DNA of 64,000 bases from Bradyrhizobium diazoefficiens (GCF_016616425.1 NZ_CP067101.1:1178001-1242000), one strand, 5' to 3'. Counted from the first letter of the stretch, positions 47,072-55,906 are shown. Notes: generated by a model from the letters alone, not told the origin. Numbers and translations: made by a program.

Positions 47072-48235
47072 ATGGACATGAACGCCAAGTCGAAGGACAC
47101 TGTGATCGCCAATGCCAGGATCGTGCTGGCAGACCGGGTGATCGAGCAGGGCTGGCTTGCTCTTGCCGACGGGCGGATCGCCGAGATCGGCGAGGGCAGG
47201 GCGCCTGCGAGTGCCGAGGATGCCGGCGGCGACCTGATCATGCCGGGCCTGATCGAGCTCCACACCGACCATCTCGAAGCCCATTACGTGCCGCGGCCAA
47301 AGGTGTTCTGGAATCCGGTCGCCGCCGTCGTCTCCTATGACGGCCAGCTCGCCACCTCAGGCATCACCACCGTGTTCGACTCGCTCCGGGTCTGGCGCGA
47401 GGACGGCGCCGAGGAGGTCGACGGCCGCGCCGGCGTGCTCGCCGCCGCGATCTCGACCGCGCGCGACGCCAGCCTGCTGCGCGCCGACCACTTCCTGCAT
47501 CTGCGCTGCGAAATCCCGATGCCGAGCGTGGTCGAGGAGGCCAGGGAGTTGATCGACCGGCCCGACGTCAAGCTGATGTCGCTGATGGATCACACCCCCG
47601 GCCAGCGCCAGTTCCGCGACGAGGTCAAGCTGCGTGACTATTATCGCGGCAAGGGTGGCGGCAAGACCGATGCCGAGCTCGACGCACTGTTCGCAAAACG
47701 CTTCGAGTATCAGAAGGCCTATGCCGCAACCAACATGCGCGAGATCGTGGCGCTGGCGCATCAGTACAGCATCCCGCTCGCCAGCCACGACGACACCACC
47801 GAGGAGAACGTCGCGGACGCCGTGCGCGATCGTGTTGCAGTGGCGGAATTCCCGACCACGCTGGAGGCCGCGCGCGGCCTGCACCAGGCCGGGATCGATA
47901 TCCTGATGGGCGCGCCCAACGTCGTGCGCGGCGGCTCGCATTCCGGCAACATCGCCGCGGTCGATCTCGCCCGCGAAGGCCTGCTCGACATCCTGTCGTC
48001 GGACTACATCCCGTCGAGCCTGCTGATGGGCGCGCTGCAATTGCCCGAGCACGTGCCGGCGATCAGCCTTCCTGCGGCGATCCGGACCGTGACGAAGGCG
48101 CCTGCTGATGCCGTCGGCCTCACCGACCGCGGCGAGGTCGCTATCGGCAAGCGCGCCGATCTGATCCGCGTGCACATTGCCGGCAGCGTTCCCGTTGTCC
48201 GCAGCGTCTGGCGCGAAGGAAGCCGCGTCGCATGA
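47072..48235 (+). CDS. phnM: alpha-D-ribose 1-methylphosphonate 5-triphosphate diphosphatase
   Basis: This 387-residue protein is the canonical PhnM: IMPGLIELHTDHLEAHYVPR, FLHLRCEIPMPSVVEEA, LMSLMDHTPGQRQF, IPLASHDDTTEENV and [14 protein letters not shown]. It removes pyrophosphate before PhnJ acts. A shorter start at 47078 (ATG) is possible; AAGGAAATG precedes. It overlaps phnN by four bases. A second, divergent copy lies at 35900-37093. Confidence 0.95.
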   Translation: MDMNAKSKDTVIANARIVLADRVIEQGWLALADGRIAEIGEGRAPASAEDAGGDLIMPGLIELHTDHLEAHYVPRPKVFWNPVAAVVSYDGQLATSGITTVFDSLRVWREDGAEEVDGRAGVLAAAISTARDASLLRADHFLHLRCEIPMPSVVEEARELIDRPDVKLMSLMDHTPGQRQFRDEVKLRDYYRGKGGGKTDAELDALFAKRFEYQKAYAATNMREIVALAHQYSIPLASHDDTTEENVADAVRDRVAVAEFPTTLEAARGLHQAGIDILMGAPNVVRGGSHSGNIAAVDLAREGLLDILSSDYIPSSLLMGALQLPEHVPAISLPAAIRTVTKAPADAVGLTDRGEVAIGKRADLIRVHIAGSVPVVRSVWREGSRVA

Positions 48236-48825
48236 GCGAGGCCGTAACCATGGCGGACGATCAGACCGGGATCGGACCCGGCCGGCTCGTGCTCATGGTC
48301 GGCCCCAGCGGCGCCGGCAAGGACACGCTGCTCCGATTGGCGCAGGCGGCCTGCGCTGACGATCGCGACATTGTCTTCCCGCGCCGCATCGTGACGCGCG
48401 AATCCTCCGCCGACGAGGATAACATCGCGGTGACATCAGACGAATTTCGCCGCGCGCGCGAGCAAGGCGATTTCGCCGTGCACTGGGATGCGCACGGGCA
48501 TTCCTACGCGCTGCCGCTCGACATCCACGACGATATCCGTGCCGGGCGCACGGTCGTCGCCAACGTCTCGCGCACGGTGATCGGCGCGCTACGACAAGCC
48601 TATGCCAACGTCGTGGTGGTCGCGGTCACGGCGCCACTGGACGTGTTGGCCGCGCGGCTTGCCGCGCGCGCACGGCACAGTGACGGCAACATCGTCGAAC
48701 GCCTCACCCGGAGCGTGGACGACGTGTCGGCGCATGCCGATGTCACCATCCTCAACGCCGGCAGCCCGGAGTATCACAGCCGCCAGCTCGTGCGCGTGAT
48801 CAGGAACGAGGATTGGCACGAATAG
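48232..48825 (+). CDS. phnN: ribose 1,5-bisphosphate phosphokinase
   Basis: This 197-residue protein has a guanylate-kinase-like fold with P-loop GPSGAGKDTLL and RRIVTRESSADEDNIAVTSD. PhnN phosphorylates ribose 1,5-bisphosphate to PRPP, the last salvage step of the C-P lyase route. The upstream cyclic-phosphate opening enzyme PhnP is absent in this operon. Confidence 0.92.
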   Translation: MSEAVTMADDQTGIGPGRLVLMVGPSGAGKDTLLRLAQAACADDRDIVFPRRIVTRESSADEDNIAVTSDEFRRAREQGDFAVHWDAHGHSYALPLDIHDDIRAGRTVVANVSRTVIGALRQAYANVVVVAVTAPLDVLAARLAARARHSDGNIVERLTRSVDDVSAHADVTILNAGSPEYHSRQLVRVIRNEDWHE

Positions 48826-48850
48826 CGGCCAGCACGACAGGGAGAACGGA

Positions 48851-49462
48851 ATGTCGGTGATCGAAACGGTCGAGCAGCTCGAGGCCATTTACGGCGTCAC
48901 CAATGACGCTTCGACCGTGAAAGTCGCCGACCATGTCACGCCCCTCTACCGCATCTACATCGAGAAGGCGCCGTTCGCGGCGCTCGCCACCATCGGGCCG
49001 GAGGGGATCGATTGCTCACCGCGTGGCGATCTGCCCGGCTTCGTCCGTGTCCATGATCCCAGGACGCTGATGCTGCCGGATCGCCGCGGCAACAACCGCG
49101 TCGATTCCCTGCGCAACATCGTGCGCGATCCCAGGGTGTCGCTGATGTTCCTGATTCCCGGCTCCGGCAATGCGGTCCGCGCCAACGGCCGCGCGCATCT
49201 TTCCATCGATCCGGACCTGCTGGCATCGTTCAAGGTCGAGGGCAAGGCGCCACGCAGCGTCATGGTGATGAATGTGGACGAGATCTACTTCCAGTGCGCC
49301 CGCGCCATCGTGCGCTCCGACCTCTGGAATCCCGACAAGCGCGTCGACCCGAAGAAGCTGCCGACGCCCGGCCAGATCCTCGCCGAGATGAGCGACAACA
49401 AAGTCGGCGGTGCGGAATACGACCGCGTCTGGCCTGAACGGGCCGCGGCGACGATGTGGTGA
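48851..49462 (+). CDS. FMN-dependent PPOX-type flavoprotein, MSMEG_1061 type
   Basis: This 203-residue split-barrel FMN protein has SPRGDLPGFVRVHDPRTLML, LPDRRGNNRVDSLRNIVRDP, IFLIPG-type VSLMFLIPGSGNAVRANG and a C-terminal VDEIYFQCARAIVRSDLW. It is of the pyridoxamine phosphate oxidase superfamily. It is 25 bases after phnN and probably co-transcribed, so it may be linked to phosphonate use, or may only be in reach of readthrough. Its substrate is not known. Confidence 0.82.
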   Translation: MSVIETVEQLEAIYGVTNDASTVKVADHVTPLYRIYIEKAPFAALATIGPEGIDCSPRGDLPGFVRVHDPRTLMLPDRRGNNRVDSLRNIVRDPRVSLMFLIPGSGNAVRANGRAHLSIDPDLLASFKVEGKAPRSVMVMNVDEIYFQCARAIVRSDLWNPDKRVDPKKLPTPGQILAEMSDNKVGGAEYDRVWPERAAATMW

Positions 49463-49464
49463 GC

Positions 49465-49530
49465 CCCGCTCTCTCGTCTCCCTCGCCCCGCTCTTGCGGG
49501 AAGAGGTGAAGGGCGAGCTCCGTTGCGAGC
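49465..49530. repeat. short palindromic repeat (CCGCTCTTGCGGG type)
   Basis: CCCGCTCTTGCGGGAAGAGG with flanking CTCCCTCGCC is a version of the same short hairpin repeat seen at 53110-53180 and 61763-61795. It lies between the FMN protein gene and the convergent SDR gene. Confidence 0.55.
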
Positions 49531-49539
49531 ATAGTTCCC

Positions 49540-50271
49540 CTAATTAAACGCCATCCCGCCGCTGAGCGCGATCGTCTGCCCTGTCATGTAGGCATTGTCG
49601 ACCAGCAGCATCACGGCCTTCGCCACTTCCTCGGCCGTGCCGAAGCGGCCGAGCGGGATGCGGCTGACGAGTTGGGGCTGGCCGCTCATCATGTCGGTCT
49701 CGATCAGCGATGGCGCCACCGCGTTGACGGTGATGCCCTCCTTCACGAGCCGTGCCGCATAGCCTCGCGTGAGCCCCTCCATGCCGGCCTTGGATGCATT
49801 GTAGTGCGGACCGATCGAGCCGGCGCCGCGTGCGGCGCCTGACGAGATATTGACGATGCGGCCCCATTTCCTTGCGCGCATCGACGGCAGCACCGCTTGC
49901 GTGCACAGGAATGCGGATTTCAGATTGACCAGGATGGTGCGGTCGAAATCGTCCTCGGTAAGATCGTCGATACCGCGCGTGATGGCGACACCGGCATTGT
50001 TGACGAGGATGTCGATCGGTCCGAGCCCGGTCGTGACGCGCTCGACCATTTCGGCCACGGCGTCGGCCAGCGAGACGTCGGCGGCGACGACGATGGCCCG
50101 GCCGCCCTGCTTGCCGATCTCGCCCGCCAATTGCTCGGCCCGTGCGATCTGCTCGCGGCAGTTGATCGCGACGGTCGCACCGGCCTCGGCCAGCACGCGG
50201 CAAACGGCAGCGCCAATGCCGCGCGAGCCGCCGGTCACCAGCGCCGTACGTCCTTTGAGACTGTCTGACAT
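49540..50271 (-). CDS. SDR-family 3-oxoacyl-ACP reductase-like protein
   Basis: This 243-residue short-chain dehydrogenase has NAD(P) motif TGGSRGIG, NNAG, the catalytic Ser in NISSGAARG and YNASKAGMEG. It ends with YMTGQTIALSGGMAFN. It is FabG-like, but with no fatty-acid genes nearby the substrate is uncertain. The start at 50271 is supported by family length. Confidence 0.87.
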   Translation of the reverse strand: MSDSLKGRTALVTGGSRGIGAAVCRVLAEAGATVAINCREQIARAEQLAGEIGKQGGRAIVVAADVSLADAVAEMVERVTTGLGPIDILVNNAGVAITRGIDDLTEDDFDRTILVNLKSAFLCTQAVLPSMRARKWGRIVNISSGAARGAGSIGPHYNASKAGMEGLTRGYAARLVKEGITVNAVAPSLIETDMMSGQPQLVSRIPLGRFGTAEEVAKAVMLLVDNAYMTGQTIALSGGMAFN

Positions 50272-50353
50272 GAGAGCTCCGGTTGATCCGACGACGGACC
50301 GCATCGTCGAGCGGCAGCCGCTCGCATTCAACTCACAAGGTCGCTACACCAAG

Positions 50354-50857
50354 TCAGCTCCGGCGCCGCGCCCTGGTGCGCGCTGCCTTCTTGGCGGCAG
50401 CGGAGCGGCCCTTGGCGCCCTTGGTATGGCTCGCCTTTCGTGCGGCGGCCGAGCGAGATGCCGCGGTTCGCCGGCTCGCAGCACGCTTGCCCTGTTTCGA
50501 CAGCGCGCTGCGCGACGCCGTCGAACGCGACTCCTTCTTCAGGACGTTCTTGACGGCGCGCGATACCTTCGGCCGGCGCTTCGGGGTGCGCTTGCCCTGG
50601 CCCGCCTCATAGGCATATTTGGCGCTGCGGCGCGTCGCCTTCTTGGTGCGTCCCTTGCGCGGCGGCGGCAGATCGACGCCGGCGCGGCGCGCCTCGGAAA
50701 GACCGATGGCAATGGCCTGCTTGGTCGAGCGTGCGCCGTGCTTGCCTTTGCGGATCTTGTCGATCTCGTCCTTGACGAACTCGCCGGCCTGCGTGCTCGC
50801 CGATTTGCCGGCGCGCTTGTCTCGTTTCGCTTTGCGGATCACTTCCTGTCTCGGCAT
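50354..50857 (-). CDS. histone-H1-like DNA-binding protein with DUF6496-like N-terminus
   Basis: From ATG 50857 this 167-residue protein has an ordered N-terminal half (GEFVKDEIDKIRKGKHGARS, TKQAIAIGLSEARRAGVDLP) typical of DUF6496-type small proteins, then a Lys/Arg/Ala/Ser-rich tail of about 90 residues like eukaryotic H1 and bacterial HctB/AlgP-like tails. It is probably nucleoid-associated. Repetition in the tail (AAARKA, KKAARTRARRRS) is typical and may vary between strains. Confidence 0.72.
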   Translation of the reverse strand: MPRQEVIRKAKRDKRAGKSASTQAGEFVKDEIDKIRKGKHGARSTKQAIAIGLSEARRAGVDLPPPRKGRTKKATRRSAKYAYEAGQGKRTPKRRPKVSRAVKNVLKKESRSTASRSALSKQGKRAASRRTAASRSAAARKASHTKGAKGRSAAAKKAARTRARRRS

Positions 50858-50924
50858 GGTCCAGTTCCCTTTCTGAATCGCAGGAATGTCTGACCGCAAC
50901 GCGCAACACAGAGGATTGATCCTA

Positions 50925-51707
50925 TCAGCCTTTCAACGCTGCAAGCAGCTCATCCGGCCGCTCGGCCATGATCATGTGCCCGGCGCCGGCCACCGTCACG
51001 GTTTTCGCGTGCGGGATCGCGGCCGCGAGCGCCTTGCCCGCCTTCGCCGGGGTCATCATGTCCCGCTCGCCGAGAATCAACGTGGTCGGGACCTTCACGC
51101 TCGCGGCAGCGGTGAGCGCATTCGCGTAGGCATTGCAGGCCGACAAATCCCTGAACAGCACGCCTGGTTCGCAATTCTTCAACACGGCCTGCGCGCCGCC
51201 ATGCATCCACAGGCCCGGCGCCAGGCTGCCGCCAAGCTCGGCGTTGAAGCCGAGGCCCCAGATCGCGACCATGTCGTTTGCATCCTGCGAGTTGGCCTCG
51301 GCGGCCTTGAGCAGGTCCGGGCCGACCGTCATGGTCGCCGCAGTGCCGATCAGGCTCAGCGCGGAGACCTTGTCCGGATGCCGCGCGGCGGTCTCCAGCG
51401 CGATCAGCGATCCCATGGAATGGCCGATCAGTTGCGCCGTCGCGGTTCCTGCCGCATCGAGCAGCGCCGCGGTCCAGTCGGCCATCGCGGCGATACTGCC
51501 AAGCGCAGGTCCGGCCGAGCGGCCGTGGCCGGGCATATCAGGCGCCAGCACGCCAAAACCGTGATGGGCGAACCAGCGTGTATGCAGCGCCCAGGTCGAA
51601 TGGTCGAAGCCGGCGCCGTGGATGAATACGACGGTGGGCAGCGACTTGTCGAAGTCGCGGCCGCCGGTTGCGACGAACACCTCAGTGCCGTTGACGGAGA
51701 GCTTCAT
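50925..51707 (-). CDS. alpha/beta hydrolase
   Basis: This 260-residue protein has the alpha/beta hydrolase fold with VVFIHGAGFDHSTWA (oxyanion), GHSMGSLIALE (nucleophile Ser), LGERDMMTP (Asp region) and GAGHMIMAERPDELL (His). Length fits esterases/meta-cleavage hydrolases. It lies three bases downstream of the metY gene, so co-transcription is possible, but no shared pathway is obvious. Confidence 0.88.
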   Translation of the reverse strand: MKLSVNGTEVFVATGGRDFDKSLPTVVFIHGAGFDHSTWALHTRWFAHHGFGVLAPDMPGHGRSAGPALGSIAAMADWTAALLDAAGTATAQLIGHSMGSLIALETAARHPDKVSALSLIGTAATMTVGPDLLKAAEANSQDANDMVAIWGLGFNAELGGSLAPGLWMHGGAQAVLKNCEPGVLFRDLSACNAYANALTAAASVKVPTTLILGERDMMTPAKAGKALAAAIPHAKTVTVAGAGHMIMAERPDELLAALKG

Positions 51708-51710
51708 GGC

Positions 51711-53006
51711 TTAAACCTTTTGCGAGATGCGCAGCGCCTGGGCGAGATCGTCGATGATGTCGCTTGCCGTCTCGATGCCGATCGACAGGCGCACCAGCTC
51801 CTCACCGATGCCGGCCGCCTTGAGCTGCCCGGCATCCATCTGCTGATGCGTGGTCGAGGCGGGGTGAATCACTAGCGTCTTGGCGTCGCCGACATTGGCG
51901 AGATGGCTGATCATGCGTAGCTGCTCGATGAATTTGCGACCGGCGGGCCGCCCGCCCTTGATGCCGAAGGAGATGATCGAGCCGGCGCCGCGCGGCAGCA
52001 ATTGCCTGGCGAGCTGATAGTCCGTGTGCGTTTCCAGCGACGGATGCAGCACCCAGTCGACGGCCTTGTTGGACGTCAGGGCTTCCAGCACCAGATGTGT
52101 GTTCTGCATATGCCGGTCCATGCGCACGCCCAGCGTTTCCACGCCCTGCAGGAGCTGAAACGCATTGGTCGGCGACAGGCAGGCGCCGAAATCGCGCAGG
52201 CCTTCGGTGCGCGCGCGCATGATGAAGGCCGCCGTGCCGAACTGCTCGTCGAAGACGATGCCGTGATAGCCGCCATAGGGCTCGGTCAGCACGCCGAACT
52301 TGCCGGAGCCGCGCCAGTCGAAGCGGCCGCCATCGACGATGGCGCCGCCGATCGCGATGCCGTGGCCGCCGATCCATTTGGTCGCCGAGTGCATCACGAT
52401 GTCGGCACCGAGCTCGATCGGCCGGCTGAGATAGGGCGTGGCAAAAGTGTTGTCGATCAGCAGCGGGATTTTTGCGTCATGGGCGATTTCTGCGACCTTC
52501 GGGATATCGAGCACTTCAAGCCCGGGATTGCCGATGGTCTCGCCGATCACCAGCTTCGTGTTCGGCTGGATCGCCGCGCGGAACGCCTCGAGGTCGCGCG
52601 GCTTGACGAAGCTGGTGGTGATGCCGAAGCGCGGCAGCGTGTGCGCCAGGAGGTTGATGGTGCCGCCATAGAGCGAGCTCGAGGCCACGATGTGGTCGCC
52701 GGCGCTCAGCAGCGTCGCGATCGCCAGATGCAGCGCGGCCATGCCGCTCGCCGTGCAGATCGCGCCGACCCCGCCTTCCAGCGCCGCGAGCCGCTCCTCC
52801 AGCACGCCGGTGGTCGGATTGGAGATGCGCGTATAGATGTGGCCGGCGCGTTCGAGATTGAACAGCGCCGCCGCGTGATCGGAATCCTGGAACACGTAGG
52901 ACGTGGTCTGGTAGATCGGCACCGCCCGGGCCCCGGTCACGGGATCCGGGTGCTGGCCCGCATGCAGGCTCAGGGTCTCGAAGGCAGGCGGTTTTGGCGC
53001 GGGCAT
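51711..53006 (-). CDS. metY: O-acetylhomoserine aminocarboxypropyltransferase (sulfhydrylase)
   Basis: The 431-residue PLP enzyme is MetY: FETLSLHAGQHPDPVTGARA, PIYQTTSYVFQDSDHAAALF, the PLP-Lys in HSATKWIGGHG, and the insertion and C-terminal typical of the O-acetylhomoserine branch (GVETLGVRMDRHMQNT, MISHLANVGDAKTLVIHPAS). It makes homocysteine from O-acetylhomoserine and sulfide. The start at 53006 is well placed. Confidence 0.92.
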   Translation of the reverse strand: MPAPKPPAFETLSLHAGQHPDPVTGARAVPIYQTTSYVFQDSDHAAALFNLERAGHIYTRISNPTTGVLEERLAALEGGVGAICTASGMAALHLAIATLLSAGDHIVASSSLYGGTINLLAHTLPRFGITTSFVKPRDLEAFRAAIQPNTKLVIGETIGNPGLEVLDIPKVAEIAHDAKIPLLIDNTFATPYLSRPIELGADIVMHSATKWIGGHGIAIGGAIVDGGRFDWRGSGKFGVLTEPYGGYHGIVFDEQFGTAAFIMRARTEGLRDFGACLSPTNAFQLLQGVETLGVRMDRHMQNTHLVLEALTSNKAVDWVLHPSLETHTDYQLARQLLPRGAGSIISFGIKGGRPAGRKFIEQLRMISHLANVGDAKTLVIHPASTTHQQMDAGQLKAAGIGEELVRLSIGIETASDIIDDLAQALRISQKV

Positions 53007-53109
53007 GCATGGCCTCGTTGGTCGATCAGTGGAGGCGGCCCTTGTGCCACAAAACGGCGTACCGCGTCAGCCCATTGACAGCGCTGCGACACGACCTGTG
53101 ACGCGAGCG

Positions 53110-53180
53110 CTGGCCGCACGGGCAGTGCGCTCCCTCCCCCCGCTTGCGGGACAGGGGTGGGGTGAGGGGGAGTCTCCGCA
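53110..53180. repeat. short palindromic repeat near the island boundary
   Basis: CCCCGCTTGCGGGACAGGGG within GCTCCCTCCCC...GTGAGGGGGAG is the same hairpin repeat class as at 49465 and 61763. The 53007-53488 gap holds this repeat, then the shift to lower GC at about 53240 and an orphan terminator at 53432; no gene with a good start is seen in it. Confidence 0.6.
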
Positions 53181-53431
53181 GGCAACGGTCGAATCGAGAA
53201 AAGGGCGGACGGTCGTTCGGATCGGCCCATTAAGCATCGATCGACGTGCCGAAACCAAAAAGATGGCTATACCGTCAAAAACTAGCGTACTACCTAAGCT
53301 TGCAGAAGGGGCGGAGATTCTACTTGCTCTTATGGGGCGGACGGTTTTGTAAACTCCTAGAGCAAACTATTCGATAGTTATGAGCCTGACGGAGCGAGTC
53401 TGTCAAAAATCTGGAATCTTGACCGATTAAG

Positions 53432-53461
53432 AAAGCCGAGACTTAAGTGTCTCGGCCTTTT
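53432..53461 (+). terminator. orphan intrinsic terminator
   Basis: GCCGAGAC and GTCTCGGC form perfect 8-bp arms around TTAAGT, with AAA before and CTTTTG after. It lies before the next gene's start, with no coding gene just upstream, so it probably ends a short RNA from 53250-53430 or is a relic of the island boundary. Confidence 0.8.
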
Positions 53462-53488
53462 GTTGAGGATTTGAAAGTGGCCGGGGAC

Positions 53489-54331
53489 ATGGAAAAGCTT
53501 CGAGAGATTTTCGCGTTCGTATGTTTCGCGATGGGGATTTGTTCGCTCATCCTGGCCGTGTATCAGCTATGGAATGAGAAGTTCATCTCGGCTGCAGGGC
53601 TAGGCGTCGCATTTGCGGTGTGCGGGATCGTTGTCTACCTCTCGCAGATCAAGACCTTCAAGGTCTGGCAAATCGAGGTCGAGCTTCGAGAGACGTTGGA
53701 TAGAGCCGAAGAGATTATCGGCAGGGTGCGGAAGCTGGCCGCAATTAGTGCTCGGGCGAGCTATTTGACCATCGCATGGGGTAACCGCCTCGGGACCCCT
53801 GCAGCTACTGAGAAGCAAGCAGTTCTCGACGACATTGACGCTCAGCTTGTCGAGCTGAAGGTGACGCCAGATGAGCGGGCGATCATCATCCGCCCGTGGC
53901 TAAAGATGATTAAGGCCGACTTCTTCTTCCTGTTCACGCGAGTGATTCGGGGGATCGCGCCGCTCAAAAATAAAGAGCTGGTTGCCGCTATACACGCCAC
54001 AACCACCCAAGAGGCGACTGATGCGTCACTTGCGCATTCGAACCTCATAACTCCATGGTCGAAGAAGACCAACGCCGATTTCAAGGCGATGGACCGTTTA
54101 GAGAACAAGAGCCTCTCGGCTGTGATCGAAGAGTGGATGCCCGAGAGAGGGGGATGGTTGTCCGATAAGGAACTGGCAGCGGTCGACGTGTTCAAAAAGG
54201 AGATATTGAAGCAGGCTAGCGAGAGCGAGAAGAAGGGCGGATATACTCGAGAAGCTGCCGAGTATTTCGACGCGCTGCAAAAACGTGAAGCTGAGAAAGC
54301 GCAAGAGATTTGGGACGCCTCAAAGAAGTGA
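53489..54331 (+). CDS. two-TM membrane protein with cytoplasmic coiled coil, unknown
   Basis: From ATG 53489 the protein of about 280 residues has two membrane helices near residues 8-30 (FVCFAMGICSLILAVYQLW) and 35-55 (AAGLGVAFAVCGIVVYL), then a cytoplasmic Glu/Lys/Arg-rich helical part (ELRETLDRAEEIIGRVRKLA to KREAEKAQEIWDASKK). A GTG at 53447 in this frame lies in the terminator and is rejected. Lower GC and AT-rich codons differ from flanking genes. I know no family. It is followed at once by the HEPN-like gene. Confidence 0.6.
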   Translation: MEKLREIFAFVCFAMGICSLILAVYQLWNEKFISAAGLGVAFAVCGIVVYLSQIKTFKVWQIEVELRETLDRAEEIIGRVRKLAAISARASYLTIAWGNRLGTPAATEKQAVLDDIDAQLVELKVTPDERAIIIRPWLKMIKADFFFLFTRVIRGIAPLKNKELVAAIHATTTQEATDASLAHSNLITPWSKKTNADFKAMDRLENKSLSAVIEEWMPERGGWLSDKELAAVDVFKKEILKQASESEKKGGYTREAAEYFDALQKREAEKAQEIWDASKK

Positions 54332-54338
54332 AGCTTGG

Positions 54339-54815
54339 ATGGGTGACTTCCTCGACATTCTCAACGAAGCAAGCACGTTCGAAACTCTCACGAAACTCGA
54401 GCATTTCCTGCATCGCGAGCCGCCGCCCTCGATGTCGGACCAAACACTGTCGTTCTTTGCTTATTCGTACGAGGTGACGTTCCGGGAGATGGCGGTCGCG
54501 CTCAAAGCACGGTGGCGGCATAACGGCTCCCTGCAAGCCCCGCTGTTTTACGTCGCCCGCCATTCAATCGAGCTTCACCTGAAATGGGCCATCGAGGAGT
54601 TCGTGAGCTACACCGGAGATCCTGGCAAGGACTGCGGACACAACCTGCTTGACCTCTCGAATGAATTGAAACGGCAGCAATTCGACCTGGCAGCGTTGCG
54701 TCGAGTTCGAAGGGCTGGTGAAGGCGCACGACCACATCACAAGCTACTGCGGCGCCTCGATGGACGTTCTAGCCGAATCTCGCAGCTGCTACCGAGGTCC
54801 ACATGGCGTGGGTGA
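54339..54815 (+). CDS. HEPN-like protein, possibly frameshifted at the 3' end
   Basis: From ATG 54339, residues 1-115 are ordered: an N-terminal helical part, then FYVARHSIELHLKWAIEEF and GHNLLDLSNELKRQQFDL, a HEPN-like pattern (RHxIELxLK and a following HNL). The last 40 residues in this frame are Arg-rich and unlike a protein. In another frame from about 54700, EFEGLVKAHDHITSYCGASM and DVLAESRSCYRGPHGVG give a normal composition and end near 54829, so a frameshift near 54695 is likely. HEPN proteins are often RNases or toxin/defence parts; the role here is unknown. Confidence 0.5.
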   Translation: MGDFLDILNEASTFETLTKLEHFLHREPPPSMSDQTLSFFAYSYEVTFREMAVALKARWRHNGSLQAPLFYVARHSIELHLKWAIEEFVSYTGDPGKDCGHNLLDLSNELKRQQFDLAALRRVRRAGEGARPHHKLLRRLDGRSSRISQLLPRSTWRG

Positions 54816-55330
54816 AGAGCAACCCAAATGAAATCCTGAAAGATTTCCCCAACATGCAGGATTATCTCCCTTACCTCGAAGAGCTGGGCAAAGAGAGCCC
54901 GCGGGGTAAGGTCCTGATCTCGACGGGATTCATGGAGCAAGTGCTCAAGGAGATTCTGTGCGCCTTTCTGGTTGAGGGGAAAGTTGCCGAAGAACTGTTC
55001 GAAGGCGGCAATGCGCCACTCGGAACGTTTTCCGCTCGCGCAAAGCTCGCCTTCACGCTAGGCCTAGTTTCCGAGAAGGAATTTCAGGATCTGGAGCTGA
55101 TCCGAAAGATTCGCAACGAGTTCGCCCATAACGTTAAAGCGTCGTTCGACGATCCGGCCATCGTCGCGCGGCGCAGGAGTCTTCAGCACAAGGTGCCTGA
55201 CCATCCAGACAGGCCCATGCGACCGGAGGAACAGTTCACAACGGCTTCAACAGGACTGTTGCTGAACATCATAAACCGACCAGCCCATGTGAGTAAGAAG
55301 CGTCGCTCCTACGGCAACTGGAATCGTTGA
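54803..55330 (+). CDS. MltR-like/HEPN-related protein
   Basis: This 175-residue protein resembles the MltR (mannitol repressor) domain: GKVLISTGFMEQVLKEILCA, APLGTFSARAKLAFTLGLVS and LELIRKIRNEFAHNVKASFD. The RNEFAHN motif is like RX4-6H of HEPN proteins. A mannitol operon is absent, so a regulatory or RNA-linked role independent of mannitol is more likely. It overlaps the end of the HEPN-like gene. Confidence 0.65.
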   Translation: MAWVKSNPNEILKDFPNMQDYLPYLEELGKESPRGKVLISTGFMEQVLKEILCAFLVEGKVAEELFEGGNAPLGTFSARAKLAFTLGLVSEKEFQDLELIRKIRNEFAHNVKASFDDPAIVARRRSLQHKVPDHPDRPMRPEEQFTTASTGLLLNIINRPAHVSKKRRSYGNWNR

Positions 55331-55385
55331 CTTGGCAGCTGACTCATCGCTGTGTGCATATCAGTCCTTACTCAATGGTTGGGCA

Positions 55386-55866
55386 ATGTCAGAAGAAGAG
55401 AAAATACGGGACGCCGAGCACCTGAAGGGGCTGACGGATATCGTCAAGAACAAGACTCTATTCTTGATCCCTTTCTTCAGTGCGTGTCTCGCGTTCCTGC
55501 TTGCAAAGACCGACTACATCAAAGAGGCAAATCTCGCCATTTGGGCGCTCCTGGCAGCCGTGATACATATCCGTTGTGTCGAGCTTGCTTTGGGCTGTCG
55601 AGAGCTGCCGGATGATCTTCACCTTCAACAAGATGGGCATTGATCCTTGGAAGAATAGAGAGAAAGATATAGCGGTATTCAAAGATGTGATGTTGTTAAT
55701 TCCGAAGATGATTGCCGCCGAAGAGTGGTGGTTCAAGAAGGTGATGCTTCTCATGTACCTGGGCGCGTTCTGCGTGCTCGAAGACGTATTCCTGGGCTAC
55801 TACAATCAGGCGCTGGCCCATTGGCTGGCGGTCAAAACGCTGGTTTTGTTCGGTTCAGGGCAATGA
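55386..55866 (+). pseudogene. membrane protein split by a frameshift
   Basis: A frame from ATG 55386 (MSEEEKIRDAEHLKGLTDIV) gives two membrane helices (TLFLIPFFSACLAFLLA, NLAIWALLAAVIHI) then degenerate-looking sequence to 55643. Another frame from about 55570 (SSLLWAVESCRMIFTFNKMG, then MLLMYLGAFCVLEDVFLGYY) continues naturally to 55866. The natural join lies near 55575, so one four-TM protein of about 155 residues was probably broken by a single-base shift. Family unknown. Confidence 0.5.
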
Positions 55867-55906
55867 GGGTACCAACTGAGTCGGTCCTGTGTGCGCATAA
55901 TCGGAC

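Noticed and set aside
48851..49462. The FMN protein as a pyridoxamine phosphate oxidase (PdxH)
   Set aside because: It has the split-barrel fold but the MSMEG_1061-type motif set, not the PdxH signature, and there is no vitamin B6 context.
53447..53489. GTG at 53447 as the start of the first island gene
   Set aside because: It lies within the stem-loop of a terminator; the ATG at 53489 opens directly before the first membrane helix.
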